Shown one piece after another: positions 1-8,588 of a stretch of DNA of 34,713 bases. The position numbers and the translations under genes were made by a program. This DNA comes from Actinomycetota bacterium (GTDB taxonomy: Bacteria > Actinomycetota > Acidimicrobiia > Acidimicrobiales > Ilumatobacteraceae). The stretch is from assembly GCA_005787785.1 (NCBI GenBank), contig SXZT01000144.1, forward strand, positions 1 through 34,713, written 5' to 3'. How positions within the stretch are numbered: position 1 is the first letter of the stretch; every line of letters begins with the position of its first letter. The notes beneath the pieces are model-generated. The model saw only the letters and a list, made by a program, of their open reading frames with translations. It was not told where the DNA came from and ran no database searches.

Positions 1-21
1 AGGCCACTAGACGATGGGGGC
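1..21 (-). tRNA. tRNA-Glu (5' end only, truncated by window edge)
   Basis: Reverse complement reads GCCCCCATCGTCTAGTGGCCT, typical of the acceptor plus D-arm of bacterial tRNA-Glu; the rest lies outside the window. Confidence 0.7.
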
Positions 22-52
22 TAGTTCGACTCCGCTGGAGAGCGATTGAAAA

Positions 53-583
53 CTATCGGGGTTTCGGCGGGTTTCCCCCGTTGGGCACGGCGGCCATCGC
101 CGCGGCAACCGCGGCCTCGAGAAGCCAGCCGAGGTACGAATAGAGATGGGCCTGGGCCGCGACGGGGTCGTCAGGGTCATCCGTGCTCTTGTCCGCGTCG
201 TCGATGTCGTCTTCGGACACATCCAGCATCGTGCCGAGCAGCAGCCGCACGGCGTTGAGCGACTGCAGCAGGAGGTCCATGTCGCCCGCCTCAAGTCGGT
301 CCCCGTCGCTGACGACCTCGGTGACCCGCGAAATTGCGGTGAGGCGTGATGCGACGAGCTCGGAACGCATGAGTTCTTGGTACTCGGCATCGCGCTCGGG
401 GTCATCGTGGTAGGCGGCGGGGAAGAGTCGTCGCAGCGCCGGGTCCGAGGTGTTGGCCTGCATGAGGACATCACGCAACTCACCGAAGAGATGCACCATT
501 AGTTCGCGTACGTCGGGCGGGAGGTTGATGCGGTACGAGCCGTCGGCTTGCAACTGGAAAGGCCCCGAGGCCCGGCGGCGCAT
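53..583 (-). CDS. DUF2017 family protein
   Basis: ORF directly downstream of clpS, start overlapping the clpS stop (TGATG); the clpS-DUF2017 pairing is typical of actinobacteria. The ORF track start at 619 is probably too early. Confidence 0.75.
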   Translation of the reverse strand: MRRRASGPFQLQADGSYRINLPPDVRELMVHLFGELRDVLMQANTSDPALRRLFPAAYHDDPERDAEYQELMRSELVASRLTAISRVTEVVSDGDRLEAGDMDLLLQSLNAVRLLLGTMLDVSEDDIDDADKSTDDPDDPVAAQAHLYSYLGWLLEAAVAAAMAAVPNGGNPPKPR

Positions 584-924
584 CACTTGTCGTTGCCGTC
601 CTTTTGCATCGTCGCCCACAATCCATGTTCATGCAGTCGGTAGACATCGAGCTCGGCTCGCTCGCGCGGGCCACTCGACACGACTGCACGACCCTTGTGA
701 TGCACGTCGAGCATCAGTTGCGTTGCTTTTTCCAAGCTGTACCCGAACAGTTTGCGCAGAACAAGCGTGACGTACGACATGAGGTTGATCGGGTCGTTCC
801 ACACGATGACGACCCACGGCGAATCGGCCGTGGTGTCGACGTCCTGGTCAAGGTCGACTTCTTCGCGAGTCGAGGGCACCGTTGATGGCACGGCACCATT
901 CTGCCCGTACGATTCAAATTCCAT
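583..924 (-). CDS. clpS: ATP-dependent Clp protease adaptor ClpS
   Basis: Core ...[49 protein letters not shown]...; start uncertain. Confidence 0.9.
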   Translation of the reverse strand: MEFESYGQNGAVPSTVPSTREEVDLDQDVDTTADSPWVVIVWNDPINLMSYVTLVLRKLFGYSLEKATQLMLDVHHKGRAVVSSGPRERAELDVYRLHEHGLWATMQKDGNDK

Positions 925-1873
925 GGCTGTGAACGCCCGTCCGATCGTCCCCTCGCGAATCGCCCGTAAGGCGTTGTCGCATGGCGGGTCGCGTAGACCG
1001 CGATCCGTGGTCGGCGGCTTCGTCGCGCTCACCAAACCCCGGATCATCGAACTTCTCCTGGTGACGACCGTCCCGACGATGGTTCTCGCTCAACGAGGGT
1101 GGCCTTCGACGGCGCTGGTTGTTGTCACGCTCCTGGGCGGGTCACTCGCCGCCGGTGGCGCGAACGCCCTCAACATGGTCATCGACCGTGACATCGACAA
1201 GTTGATGGAGCGCACGAAGCACCGTCCACTCGTGACCGGACTCGTATCGCCACGACAGGCCATCGTTTTCGCGTGGACACTCGAAGTGGTTGCATTCGCG
1301 GTGCTGTGGGCGGGAGCGAATCTCTTGTCAGCCGTGCTCACCTTCAGCGCGACCCTTTTTTACGTTGTCGTCTACTCGCTGTGGTTGAAGCGCACGAGCC
1401 GCCAGAACATCGTGATCGGAGGTGCCGCAGGCGCGGTGCCGGTTCTCGTGGGCTGGTCGGCGGTGACGAACAGCGTTTCGTGGTCTGCCGTGGTGCTCTT
1501 CGTCCTCATTTTTTTCTGGACTCCGCCGCACTTTTGGGCCCTCGCCATTCGCCATGCCGATGATTACCGGGCTGCGAACGTGCCGATGCTGCCCACCGTC
1601 GTGCCGATGGAGCGGACAGTCCGCAGTATGTACGTCTATACTGTGACGTTAGTCACATCAAGTCTCATTCTTGCCCCTGTTGCCGACCTCGGACCCATCT
1701 ACTGGGTCACAACCGCGGTCCTCGGGGTGGGTTTCCTCGTCGGGGTCGACGTCCTGCGACGTCGTCCGACGCCGGCCACCTCGATGCGGTTGTTCTCGTA
1801 CTCGATCTCCTACATCACTCTCCTGTTCGCAGCGCTGACGCTGGACGTGCTCGTCCGCCACGGCGTGTCCTGA
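923..1873 (+). CDS. ctaB: Protoheme IX farnesyltransferase (heme O synthase)
   Basis: UbiA family: [54 protein letters not shown] at 923 is preceded by TACGAT at 908-913. Confidence 0.93.
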   Translation: MAVNARPIVPSRIARKALSHGGSRRPRSVVGGFVALTKPRIIELLLVTTVPTMVLAQRGWPSTALVVVTLLGGSLAAGGANALNMVIDRDIDKLMERTKHRPLVTGLVSPRQAIVFAWTLEVVAFAVLWAGANLLSAVLTFSATLFYVVVYSLWLKRTSRQNIVIGGAAGAVPVLVGWSAVTNSVSWSAVVLFVLIFFWTPPHFWALAIRHADDYRAANVPMLPTVVPMERTVRSMYVYTVTLVTSSLILAPVADLGPIYWVTTAVLGVGFLVGVDVLRRRPTPATSMRLFSYSISYITLLFAALTLDVLVRHGVS

Positions 1874-1986
1874 CAGTTCAGCCCGTCACAAGCCCACAAA
1901 GCCAAGTGACACAAGGCTTGATTGCCCTTCCGAGCGCGGTCGATGGGTAGTCTCGGTACGTCATTTCGAGAAAGAGTTAGCCCTCC

Positions 1987-3615
1987 ATGACCACGTTCGA
2001 CACGCCCGCCGCGGCACCCTCCGCTGCGTCCTCTTCCGGCGCCGGCGCCCTCGGGGCTCTCGTCGTTGGTATTGGGTCGTGGGCAACCACAACCGACCAC
2101 AAGAAAATCGGTCGACTCTTTGCGATGACTGCCCTGCTCATGGGCGCTGCTTCCTCAATTATCGGAGCGTTTCTCGGATTCGAACGCATCAGCGCAGGTG
2201 GATATTCGGTCCTTGACCTCGACTCGGTCGTGCAGTTGTCGTCGCTCTATCGCGTCGTCTTGTCGTTCGGCGTTGCGTTGCCGTTGATGCTCGGCATCGC
2301 GATCGCAGTCGTTCCTCTGCAAATCGGCTCGAAGGCCATCGCATTTGGTCGCCTCGCGTTGTTTGGTTTCTGGATGTGGTTCGCGGGCCTGGCCGTGTGC
2401 ATCTACTCGATCGCGGCAAACGGTGGACCCGGTGGCGGCGAGGCGAAAATGGTCGATCTGTTCTTGGTTGGCCTCGTCATCGCGGCCGCCGGCGCGCTTG
2501 CCGCAACGGTTTCACTCGTGACCACCGTTCTCACGAACCGCGCACCGGGGATGTCGCTGGCACGGGTGCCAATGCTGTCGTGGGCGGCGTTGACGGGCGG
2601 TGTGTCGCTGCTGCTCACGCTTCCGGTCGTCATCGGTACCGGGATCTACCTCTACGTCGACCACCACTACGGACGTCTCGCCTTCGGCGGAAACAAGGGT
2701 GTCAACGACTGGCTCGGATGGTCAATGACGCAGCCACAGACCTATGTCTTTGCAGCCATTGGCGTCGGAATCGTCGCCGAAGTCACCACGGTGGCGAGCG
2801 GGCGTCGACATCCGTTGCGTGCAATTCTCCTTGTTGGTGCGGGTCTGCTCACTGTCGCCGCTTTCGGTGGCGCAACCCAGGTCCAACATGCGCTCACGTG
2901 GACCAACACTTCGGGCAGCGACAAGGTGAAGGAGCTCATCCCGTTCCTCATCTTCAACGGCCTTCCCCTGCTCGGCGCCCTCGTCGTCCTCGGCGGTTGT
3001 GCTCTTGGGCTGGCAAAGGGCAAGCCGCGCGTGATGGCACCGCTGGTTCCCGCCGTTCTCGGCCTGGTCATGGTGCTTGCGGGTATGGCGGGTCATTTGA
3101 TCGCACAGTTCGGTCCCGCCGGCCTGGCTGGCACGGTCTTCGAAGAGGGTGAGTTCAACTACGTCGTCTACGGCACGGTGCTCATGGGCATCGGTGCCAT
3201 TGCCTTCTGGGGCCCGAAGCTGTGGGGGCGGTCGCTGCCGCAGTCGGCGGTGTTCGGTCTCGGCACGCTCGGTTTTCTCGGCACCGTGTTGGCGTCACTG
3301 CCGCTCTACGTCGCAGGTTTCGCCGACCAGCCCGCAGGCGCTGTCAACGGTTTCACCTACGGCGGACCTCAGGAACTGTGGAACGGACTCGCCGCGGTCG
3401 GCCAGGCGATCATCGCCGCCACAATCGTCCTCTTCGTCCTCACCGCAGTGCGTGCATTCCGCACGGGCGCACCCGCCGGTGACGATCCGTGGGATGCACA
3501 GACACTCGAATGGTCGGTGTCGTCGCCCGTACCCGCCGACAACTTTGCATCGGTGCCCGCGGTGACGAGCCCCGAACCGCTACTGGACTTGAAGCCTGCA
3601 GGGAGAGAGAAATGA
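1987..3615 (+). CDS. COX1-like (heme-copper oxidase subunit I family) pseudo-oxidase subunit lacking canonical metal ligands
   Basis: Colinear with CtaD in this window: N-term WATTTDHKKIGR~WVFTVDHKKLGI, VPLQIGSKAIAFGRLALFGFW~VPLQIGARDVAFPRINAFGFW, NRAPGMSLARVPMLSW~MRAPGMSLMKMPVFTW, QPQTYVFAAIGVGIVAEV~HPEVYILVLPSFGIISEV, EFNYVVYG~HFHYVLFG, C-term DPWDAQTLEWSVSSP~DPWDARTLEWMTTSP. Confidence 0.85.
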   Translation: MTTFDTPAAAPSAASSSGAGALGALVVGIGSWATTTDHKKIGRLFAMTALLMGAASSIIGAFLGFERISAGGYSVLDLDSVVQLSSLYRVVLSFGVALPLMLGIAIAVVPLQIGSKAIAFGRLALFGFWMWFAGLAVCIYSIAANGGPGGGEAKMVDLFLVGLVIAAAGALAATVSLVTTVLTNRAPGMSLARVPMLSWAALTGGVSLLLTLPVVIGTGIYLYVDHHYGRLAFGGNKGVNDWLGWSMTQPQTYVFAAIGVGIVAEVTTVASGRRHPLRAILLVGAGLLTVAAFGGATQVQHALTWTNTSGSDKVKELIPFLIFNGLPLLGALVVLGGCALGLAKGKPRVMAPLVPAVLGLVMVLAGMAGHLIAQFGPAGLAGTVFEEGEFNYVVYGTVLMGIGAIAFWGPKLWGRSLPQSAVFGLGTLGFLGTVLASLPLYVAGFADQPAGAVNGFTYGGPQELWNGLAAVGQAIIAATIVLFVLTAVRAFRTGAPAGDDPWDAQTLEWSVSSPVPADNFASVPAVTSPEPLLDLKPAGREK

Positions 3616-4217
3616 CGTACGCGCTTCCGGCCGGCCCGCAGCCTGCACCCCGTCGCCAGCTTCTCGTTGGTACCGGCGTTGTGTCGGCAGCCTGTGCGCT
3701 GCTGATGGGTGGCATGTTGTCGATCTGGCTGCGCTTCCGTGAAGCCGCGCCGCTGCGCGAATCGTCTGACGGCCTGAAGCAGATCAAGGACTGGTTGCCC
3801 AAAGACCTGAAAGTCGCAGAAGTCCTCACCAATGTGGGCCTCGTCACTGTCGGAGTCGCGTGCATCATGGCCCAGTGGGCTGCCTACTCGTCGCGACGCA
3901 ACGATTCGCGCCACACGAGCATGGCGCTCGCCATGACGCTGTTGATGGGGCTTGCTCTCCTCAACGCACTCGTTGCGGTCTACCCCAACATGGAGATCGT
4001 TCTCGCCGAGGGCCCGTATCAGACGATGTTCTATGCGATCACCGGCACGCTGGTCGCCCTAGTTGCCGCCGGCATGGCGTTCACGCTCGCAGCGTTGTTC
4101 AAGAGTTCGGGTGGCCGTGCAGCCAACACCGATCTCATGAATGCGCACGCTCTGTATTGGTACTTCCTGTCCGCCGCGTACACGGCGGTCTGGTTCGTGG
4201 TGTTCGTTCAGAAATAG
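3612..4217 (+). CDS. COX3-like (subunit III family) multi-TM protein, degenerate
   Basis: ATGA start/stop overlap with the COX1-like gene. C-term HALYWYFLSAAYTAVWFVVF resembles COX3 GLYWHFVDVVWIIIFTLVY. Confidence 0.65.
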   Translation: MTYALPAGPQPAPRRQLLVGTGVVSAACALLMGGMLSIWLRFREAAPLRESSDGLKQIKDWLPKDLKVAEVLTNVGLVTVGVACIMAQWAAYSSRRNDSRHTSMALAMTLLMGLALLNALVAVYPNMEIVLAEGPYQTMFYAITGTLVALVAAGMAFTLAALFKSSGGRAANTDLMNAHALYWYFLSAAYTAVWFVVFVQK

Positions 4218-4224
4218 GTGCGGG

Positions 4225-5346
4225 ATGTTTACTAACGGCTCGAAATATCTGATCGGCGTGACCGGCTTCTCGGCCGTTGTTCTCGTTCTCTACATCGCGC
4301 TCGTGGACGGTGCGGTCGGTGGCGTGGTTGCGCTCAGCTCGATCATGCTCGCGGTGGGGCTGCTCGCCGGTCTTGCACTGTTCAACCGCGACGGCGACGT
4401 GCAGGTGGGCGATGTCGCCGCACCCGCCAACGCCGAGTCGGTGGGCTCAAGCCTGTGGCCGCTCGTGAGCACCGTGGGAATCGTCGCGATGGGTATCGGT
4501 CTCATCACCCACGAGATCGTCTTTCTCCTCGGTCTGGTCGGCCTCGTTGCGGGCTTCGTCGAATGGGTCATTCAGGGCTGGTCGGAATCCGCCTCGTCTG
4601 ATCGCCGGTACAACGCTTCGGTTCGCGGTCGACTGATTCACCCGCTCGAGTTCCCCGTACTCGCGGCCGTTGGCGCGGCCGTCATCGTCGTGCCTTTCTC
4701 GCGCATCATGCTTGCGATCTCGAAGACTGCGGGTGCCATCGTTTTCATTCTCGTGGGCTGCGCCGTTCTTGCAGGCGGCGTCGTGTTCGCTCTGCGGCCG
4801 AATCTGAAAAAGACCGTCGTGATCGGTCTGTGCGCGGTTGGTGCGGTCGGTGTCGTGGCCGGTGGCATCGCTGGTGCAAGCGCCGGCAAGCGCGACCAAC
4901 TTGTCGAGGCGAACGAAGAAGACCATTTCGCCCACAAGGAGTGCGGCGAGGAGAAAAGCAAGTACTTCGACTTCAACGCCGAGGCAAAAGTGTCGATGCG
5001 TTCGAACCCCACTGCCACGATCGAGTTCATCGGCGGCAAACTGCAGGCGCGTGAACTCGGTCTCAATGCTCCGAGAACGAGAATAACGATCCAAAAGTCG
5101 GCCAACATCTCGGTTATCTTCCGTAACAAGACCGAAGGAGAGCACCGTCTGACCCTTCACTACGGTGAAAAAGAAGTACAGGAAGGTGTTGTCGAGGAAT
5201 TGCATACCTGCACCCAGATGATCGAAGAAGGCGAGGAGCAGATTCTCACGTTCCGCATCGACAAGCCGTCGATTGCATCCGAGAAGCCTTACACGTTCTC
5301 CGTCCCCGGAGTCGACGACCAGAGCATCGAGGTGTTCGTTCCATGA
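4225..5346 (+). CDS. Multi-TM (COX4/CtaF-like?) protein fused to C-terminal cupredoxin-like domain
   Basis: N-terminal hydrophobic helices (YLIGVTGFSAVVLVLYIALV..., HEIVFLLGLVGLVAGFVEWVIQGW), then a soluble beta-rich region ISVIFRNKTEGEHRLTLHYG...PYTFSVPGVDDQSIEVFVP with cupredoxin-like layout. Confidence 0.6.
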   Translation: MFTNGSKYLIGVTGFSAVVLVLYIALVDGAVGGVVALSSIMLAVGLLAGLALFNRDGDVQVGDVAAPANAESVGSSLWPLVSTVGIVAMGIGLITHEIVFLLGLVGLVAGFVEWVIQGWSESASSDRRYNASVRGRLIHPLEFPVLAAVGAAVIVVPFSRIMLAISKTAGAIVFILVGCAVLAGGVVFALRPNLKKTVVIGLCAVGAVGVVAGGIAGASAGKRDQLVEANEEDHFAHKECGEEKSKYFDFNAEAKVSMRSNPTATIEFIGGKLQARELGLNAPRTRITIQKSANISVIFRNKTEGEHRLTLHYGEKEVQEGVVEELHTCTQMIEEGEEQILTFRIDKPSIASEKPYTFSVPGVDDQSIEVFVP

Positions 5347-6578
5347 TCCGTCATTCGAACAAGCGAAACGCAGTCCGCATGTCCAAGACAGTGCGTCGTA
5401 TCTCTGCCGCCGCCGCGGGTCTGTCGGCGGTTGCACTCCTCGCCGGTTGCGCGAAGAACGCCCCGCAGGACACCTGGCAGCCAAAGGGACCCAACGCCCA
5501 AAAGATCGATGATCTGCAGAAGCCGGTCTTCGCGATAGCGGGCATCGTCGGCATCATCGTGTTCGCCGCGATCGGCTATGCCTTGTTCAAGTTCAAGGAC
5601 CGTGGGCAACCGATTCCCGAGCAGACCCACGGCAAGCCGGTTCTGGAAATCGGCATGACCATTCTTCCTGCAGTCATTCTCGCGGGCATTGGTATCTTCA
5701 CGTTCCAGACGATTTTCGATCTCGCCAAGACCGATGACACCGAAATGGTGATCAACGTGACCGGCCAGCAGTGGTGGTGGGAATACGACTACCCGGTTCA
5801 GGAGCAGTACGGCATCACCGACCCGATCATCACGTCGGGTCAGTTGGTCATACCCTCTGGCACCAAGGTTTTGTTGCGCGAAACCAGCCGTGACGTCATC
5901 CACTCGTATTGGATCCCCGCACTGAACGGCAAGCGCGATGCAGTGCCCGGCCGTGTTCACACGTTGCGTCTCGAGGCCGACGAACCAGGCATTTATGCCG
6001 GCCAGTGCACCGAGTTCTGCGGTTTGTCGCATGCCGTCATGCGCATGGAGACAGTCGCTCTCAGCAAGGACGACTTTGCCGCCTGGGTGAAGGGTCAACT
6101 CTCGCTTGCCGCGTCGCCCACCGAGGGGTCCCTCGCCCAGGAAGGCGAATCGGTCTTCTTGAACCAGTGCGTTCGTTGCCACCAGGTCAATGGCCTGAAG
6201 AAGGCCGACGGCTCACCCGCGATCGCCGCACCCGAAGACAACGTCTGGTCGGGAGCCGCGCCGAACCTGACACATCTGATGTCGCGCAACACGTTTGCCG
6301 GTGCTTCGTGGAATCTGCTCACCAAGCAATGCCGCAAGGATGTGTGGGAAGCGTCGAGCGAAGAATTCGGCAAGAGGTATCTCGCCGGAGTCACCGAAGA
6401 GTGTCTGAACCAGACCGACCTGCGTCGCTGGTTGCGCAATGCCCCTGCAATGAAGCCGATGTACGCCGACCCGACAAAGCTCGAAGAAACGGGTGGCAAG
6501 TACCGCGGAATGCCCAACCTCGGCCTGTCCGAGGACGACATCGACAAACTTGTCGCCTACCTCGCGACTCTGAAGTGA
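5343..6578 (+). CDS. ctaC: Cytochrome c oxidase subunit II with fused cytochrome c domain (caa3-type)
   Basis: Lipobox-like LLAGC; VTGQQWWWEYDYP; CuA motif HSYWIPALNGKRDAVPGR...CTEFCGLSHAVMRM; heme c motif CVRCH and distal YRGMPNLGLSEDDIDKLVAYLATL. ATGA overlap with the upstream gene. Confidence 0.95.
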   Translation: MIRHSNKRNAVRMSKTVRRISAAAAGLSAVALLAGCAKNAPQDTWQPKGPNAQKIDDLQKPVFAIAGIVGIIVFAAIGYALFKFKDRGQPIPEQTHGKPVLEIGMTILPAVILAGIGIFTFQTIFDLAKTDDTEMVINVTGQQWWWEYDYPVQEQYGITDPIITSGQLVIPSGTKVLLRETSRDVIHSYWIPALNGKRDAVPGRVHTLRLEADEPGIYAGQCTEFCGLSHAVMRMETVALSKDDFAAWVKGQLSLAASPTEGSLAQEGESVFLNQCVRCHQVNGLKKADGSPAIAAPEDNVWSGAAPNLTHLMSRNTFAGASWNLLTKQCRKDVWEASSEEFGKRYLAGVTEECLNQTDLRRWLRNAPAMKPMYADPTKLEETGGKYRGMPNLGLSEDDIDKLVAYLATLK

Positions 6579-6593
6579 TCGGAGACAACAGTC

Positions 6594-8588
6594 ATGGCAA
6601 TCATTGAGCGTCCCGTCCCGGTCGGAGTCCCTGATATCCCCGCCCCGGCGACACCAACGCGCACCTTCGGTGCGCTGCGTCGACCGGTCGCGACCACGGG
6701 TTGGAAGTCGTGGGTCTTCACCGTCGACCACAAGAAGCTCGGCATCATGTACGGCGCCGTAGCGATGTTCTTTTTCATCGTCGGCGGTATCGAGGCCGTC
6801 CTGATTCGTCTGCAGTTGGCGGCACCCAACGGCAAGGTGCTGAGTGCCGACGTCTACAACCAGATGTTCACGATGCATGCCACGACGATGGTGTTCCTCT
6901 TCGTGATGCCCATGGCAGCGGCGTTTGCGAACTACTTCGTACCCTTGCAAATCGGCGCGCGCGACGTCGCGTTCCCGCGCATCAACGCCTTCGGTTTTTG
7001 GACCCTCGTGGGCGGCGGCATCATCGTCAACCTCTCATGGTTCTTCGGCGGTGCGGCTGACGGTGGTTGGTTCATGTATGCGCCGAACTCCGGACCCGTG
7101 TTTTCGCCGTCCAACGGCGTCGACTTCTGGGCGCTCGGTCTGCAGATCACGGGTATCGCTTCGCTGACGGGCGCGGTGAACCTGATCGTCACGGTGCTCA
7201 ACATGCGCGCACCCGGCATGAGTCTGATGAAGATGCCCGTCTTCACATGGCTGCAATTGGTTGTGCAGTTCCTCCTCCTTTTCGCCATACCGGTCATCAC
7301 CGTGGCGCTCTTCCTTCTCAGTTTCCAGCGCAGCTTCGGGGCAACGTTTTTCGACGTCTCGGCCGGAGCTGACCCATTGTTGTGGCAGCATTTGTTCTGG
7401 ATTTTTGGCCACCCCGAGGTGTACATCCTTGTCTTGCCCAGCTTCGGCATCATCTCCGAGGTGCTGCCGGTGTTCTCGAAGAAGCCCCTCTTCGGGTATC
7501 CATTCGTCGTCTTCTCCGGCGCGGCAATCGGTTTCGTCGGTTGGGGTGTGTGGGCCCACCACATGTTTGCCTCGGGTCTCGGCCCGGTGTCGGTGGCAGT
7601 GTTCTCGATCGCAACCATGGCGATCGCCGTCCCAACGGGCGTGAAGATCGTCAACTGGACGATGACGATCTGGGGTGGCAAGTTGAATTTCACCGCCGCC
7701 ATGCATTTCGCCATCGGTCTCGTGGTGCTCTTCACGATCGGCGGTCTCTCGGGCGTGACCCACGCCGTTGCGCCGTCCGACACGCAGCAAACCGACACCT
7801 ACTACATCGTCGCTCACTTCCATTACGTGCTCTTCGGCGGTGCGATCTTCGGTCTCTTTGCCGGCTTCTACTACTGGTGGCCGAAGATGTTCGGAAAGCA
7901 GTTGAATGAGCGCCTCGGTAAGGCGAACTTTTGGTTGATGGTCATCGGCATGAACATGACCTTCGGCCCGATGCACATGATCGGTCTCCAGGGGCAGCCT
8001 CGGCGTATGTACGTGTGGACCGAGGCACGCGCGGGCGAGGGCTTCTTCAATCTGGCGTTCTGGAACCGTGTGGCCTCGATCGGTTCGCTCGTGCTGTCGA
8101 TCGGTGTGCTGCTCTTCCTCATCAATGTGGTGAAAACCGCGCGCAGCAAACAAGTTGCACCGCTCGACCCGTGGGATGCACGCACGCTCGAGTGGATGAC
8201 CACGAGCCCGCCGAAGGAGCACAACTTCGATGCCATCCCGACTGTTCACCATCTCGACGAGTTCTTCCACCGCAAGTACGCACAGGACCCGGTGACGCAC
8301 GAAATCAAGCAGGTTGCAACGGCCGAGGACATCATGCGGGATCAGGAAGCGAATGCCGACAAGCACATCCACATGCCTTCGCCGTCGTACTGGCCGATCA
8401 TCCTCGCCGGTGGTCTGCCGGTGATCGCCCTTGGCGTCATCTACGCGATCCCGGTCGCGATCGTGGGTGCCGCGATTGTCGTCCTGGCGATGTATGGCTG
8501 GTCGCTGGAGCCTTCGACGGCTCCCGACACCGATTTCGATCCCCCTGCTTCGGGGGATGGCACGAAGGAGTTGGCTCCCCTTGGCTGA
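6594..8588 (+). CDS. ctaD: Cytochrome c oxidase subunit I (catalytic)
   Basis: All canonical ligands: MFTMHATTMVF, GHPEVYILVLPSFG, WAHHMF, VAHFHYVLFGG; K-channel-type PTGVK. Confidence 0.97.
   Translation: MAIIERPVPVGVPDIPAPATPTRTFGALRRPVATTGWKSWVFTVDHKKLGIMYGAVAMFFFIVGGIEAVLIRLQLAAPNGKVLSADVYNQMFTMHATTMVFLFVMPMAAAFANYFVPLQIGARDVAFPRINAFGFWTLVGGGIIVNLSWFFGGAADGGWFMYAPNSGPVFSPSNGVDFWALGLQITGIASLTGAVNLIVTVLNMRAPGMSLMKMPVFTWLQLVVQFLLLFAIPVITVALFLLSFQRSFGATFFDVSAGADPLLWQHLFWIFGHPEVYILVLPSFGIISEVLPVFSKKPLFGYPFVVFSGAAIGFVGWGVWAHHMFASGLGPVSVAVFSIATMAIAVPTGVKIVNWTMTIWGGKLNFTAAMHFAIGLVVLFTIGGLSGVTHAVAPSDTQQTDTYYIVAHFHYVLFGGAIFGLFAGFYYWWPKMFGKQLNERLGKANFWLMVIGMNMTFGPMHMIGLQGQPRRMYVWTEARAGEGFFNLAFWNRVASIGSLVLSIGVLLFLINVVKTARSKQVAPLDPWDARTLEWMTTSPPKEHNFDAIPTVHHLDEFFHRKYAQDPVTHEIKQVATAEDIMRDQEANADKHIHMPSPSYWPIILAGGLPVIALGVIYAIPVAIVGAAIVVLAMYGWSLEPSTAPDTDFDPPASGDGTKELAPLG

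Noticed and set aside
1889-1920. Inverted repeat CAAGCC...GGCTTG after ctaB as a terminator
   Set aside because: 20 nt loop, only 6 bp stem and no U-tract; too weak to call.
1987-3615. COX1-like gene as a decaying pseudogene
   Set aside because: Full-length uninterrupted ORF with coupled neighbours and retained structural motifs; substitutions sit at ligand and channel positions, not scattered as frameshifts or stops.
4447-5484. Long antisense ORF (345 aa) over the cupredoxin fusion/ctaC start
   Set aside because: GC-rich shadow ORF with low-complexity Arg/Asp/His composition, opposite strongly supported genes.
7035-8372. 445 aa antisense ORF opposite ctaD
   Set aside because: Shadow ORF produced by codon bias of ctaD; composition not protein-like.
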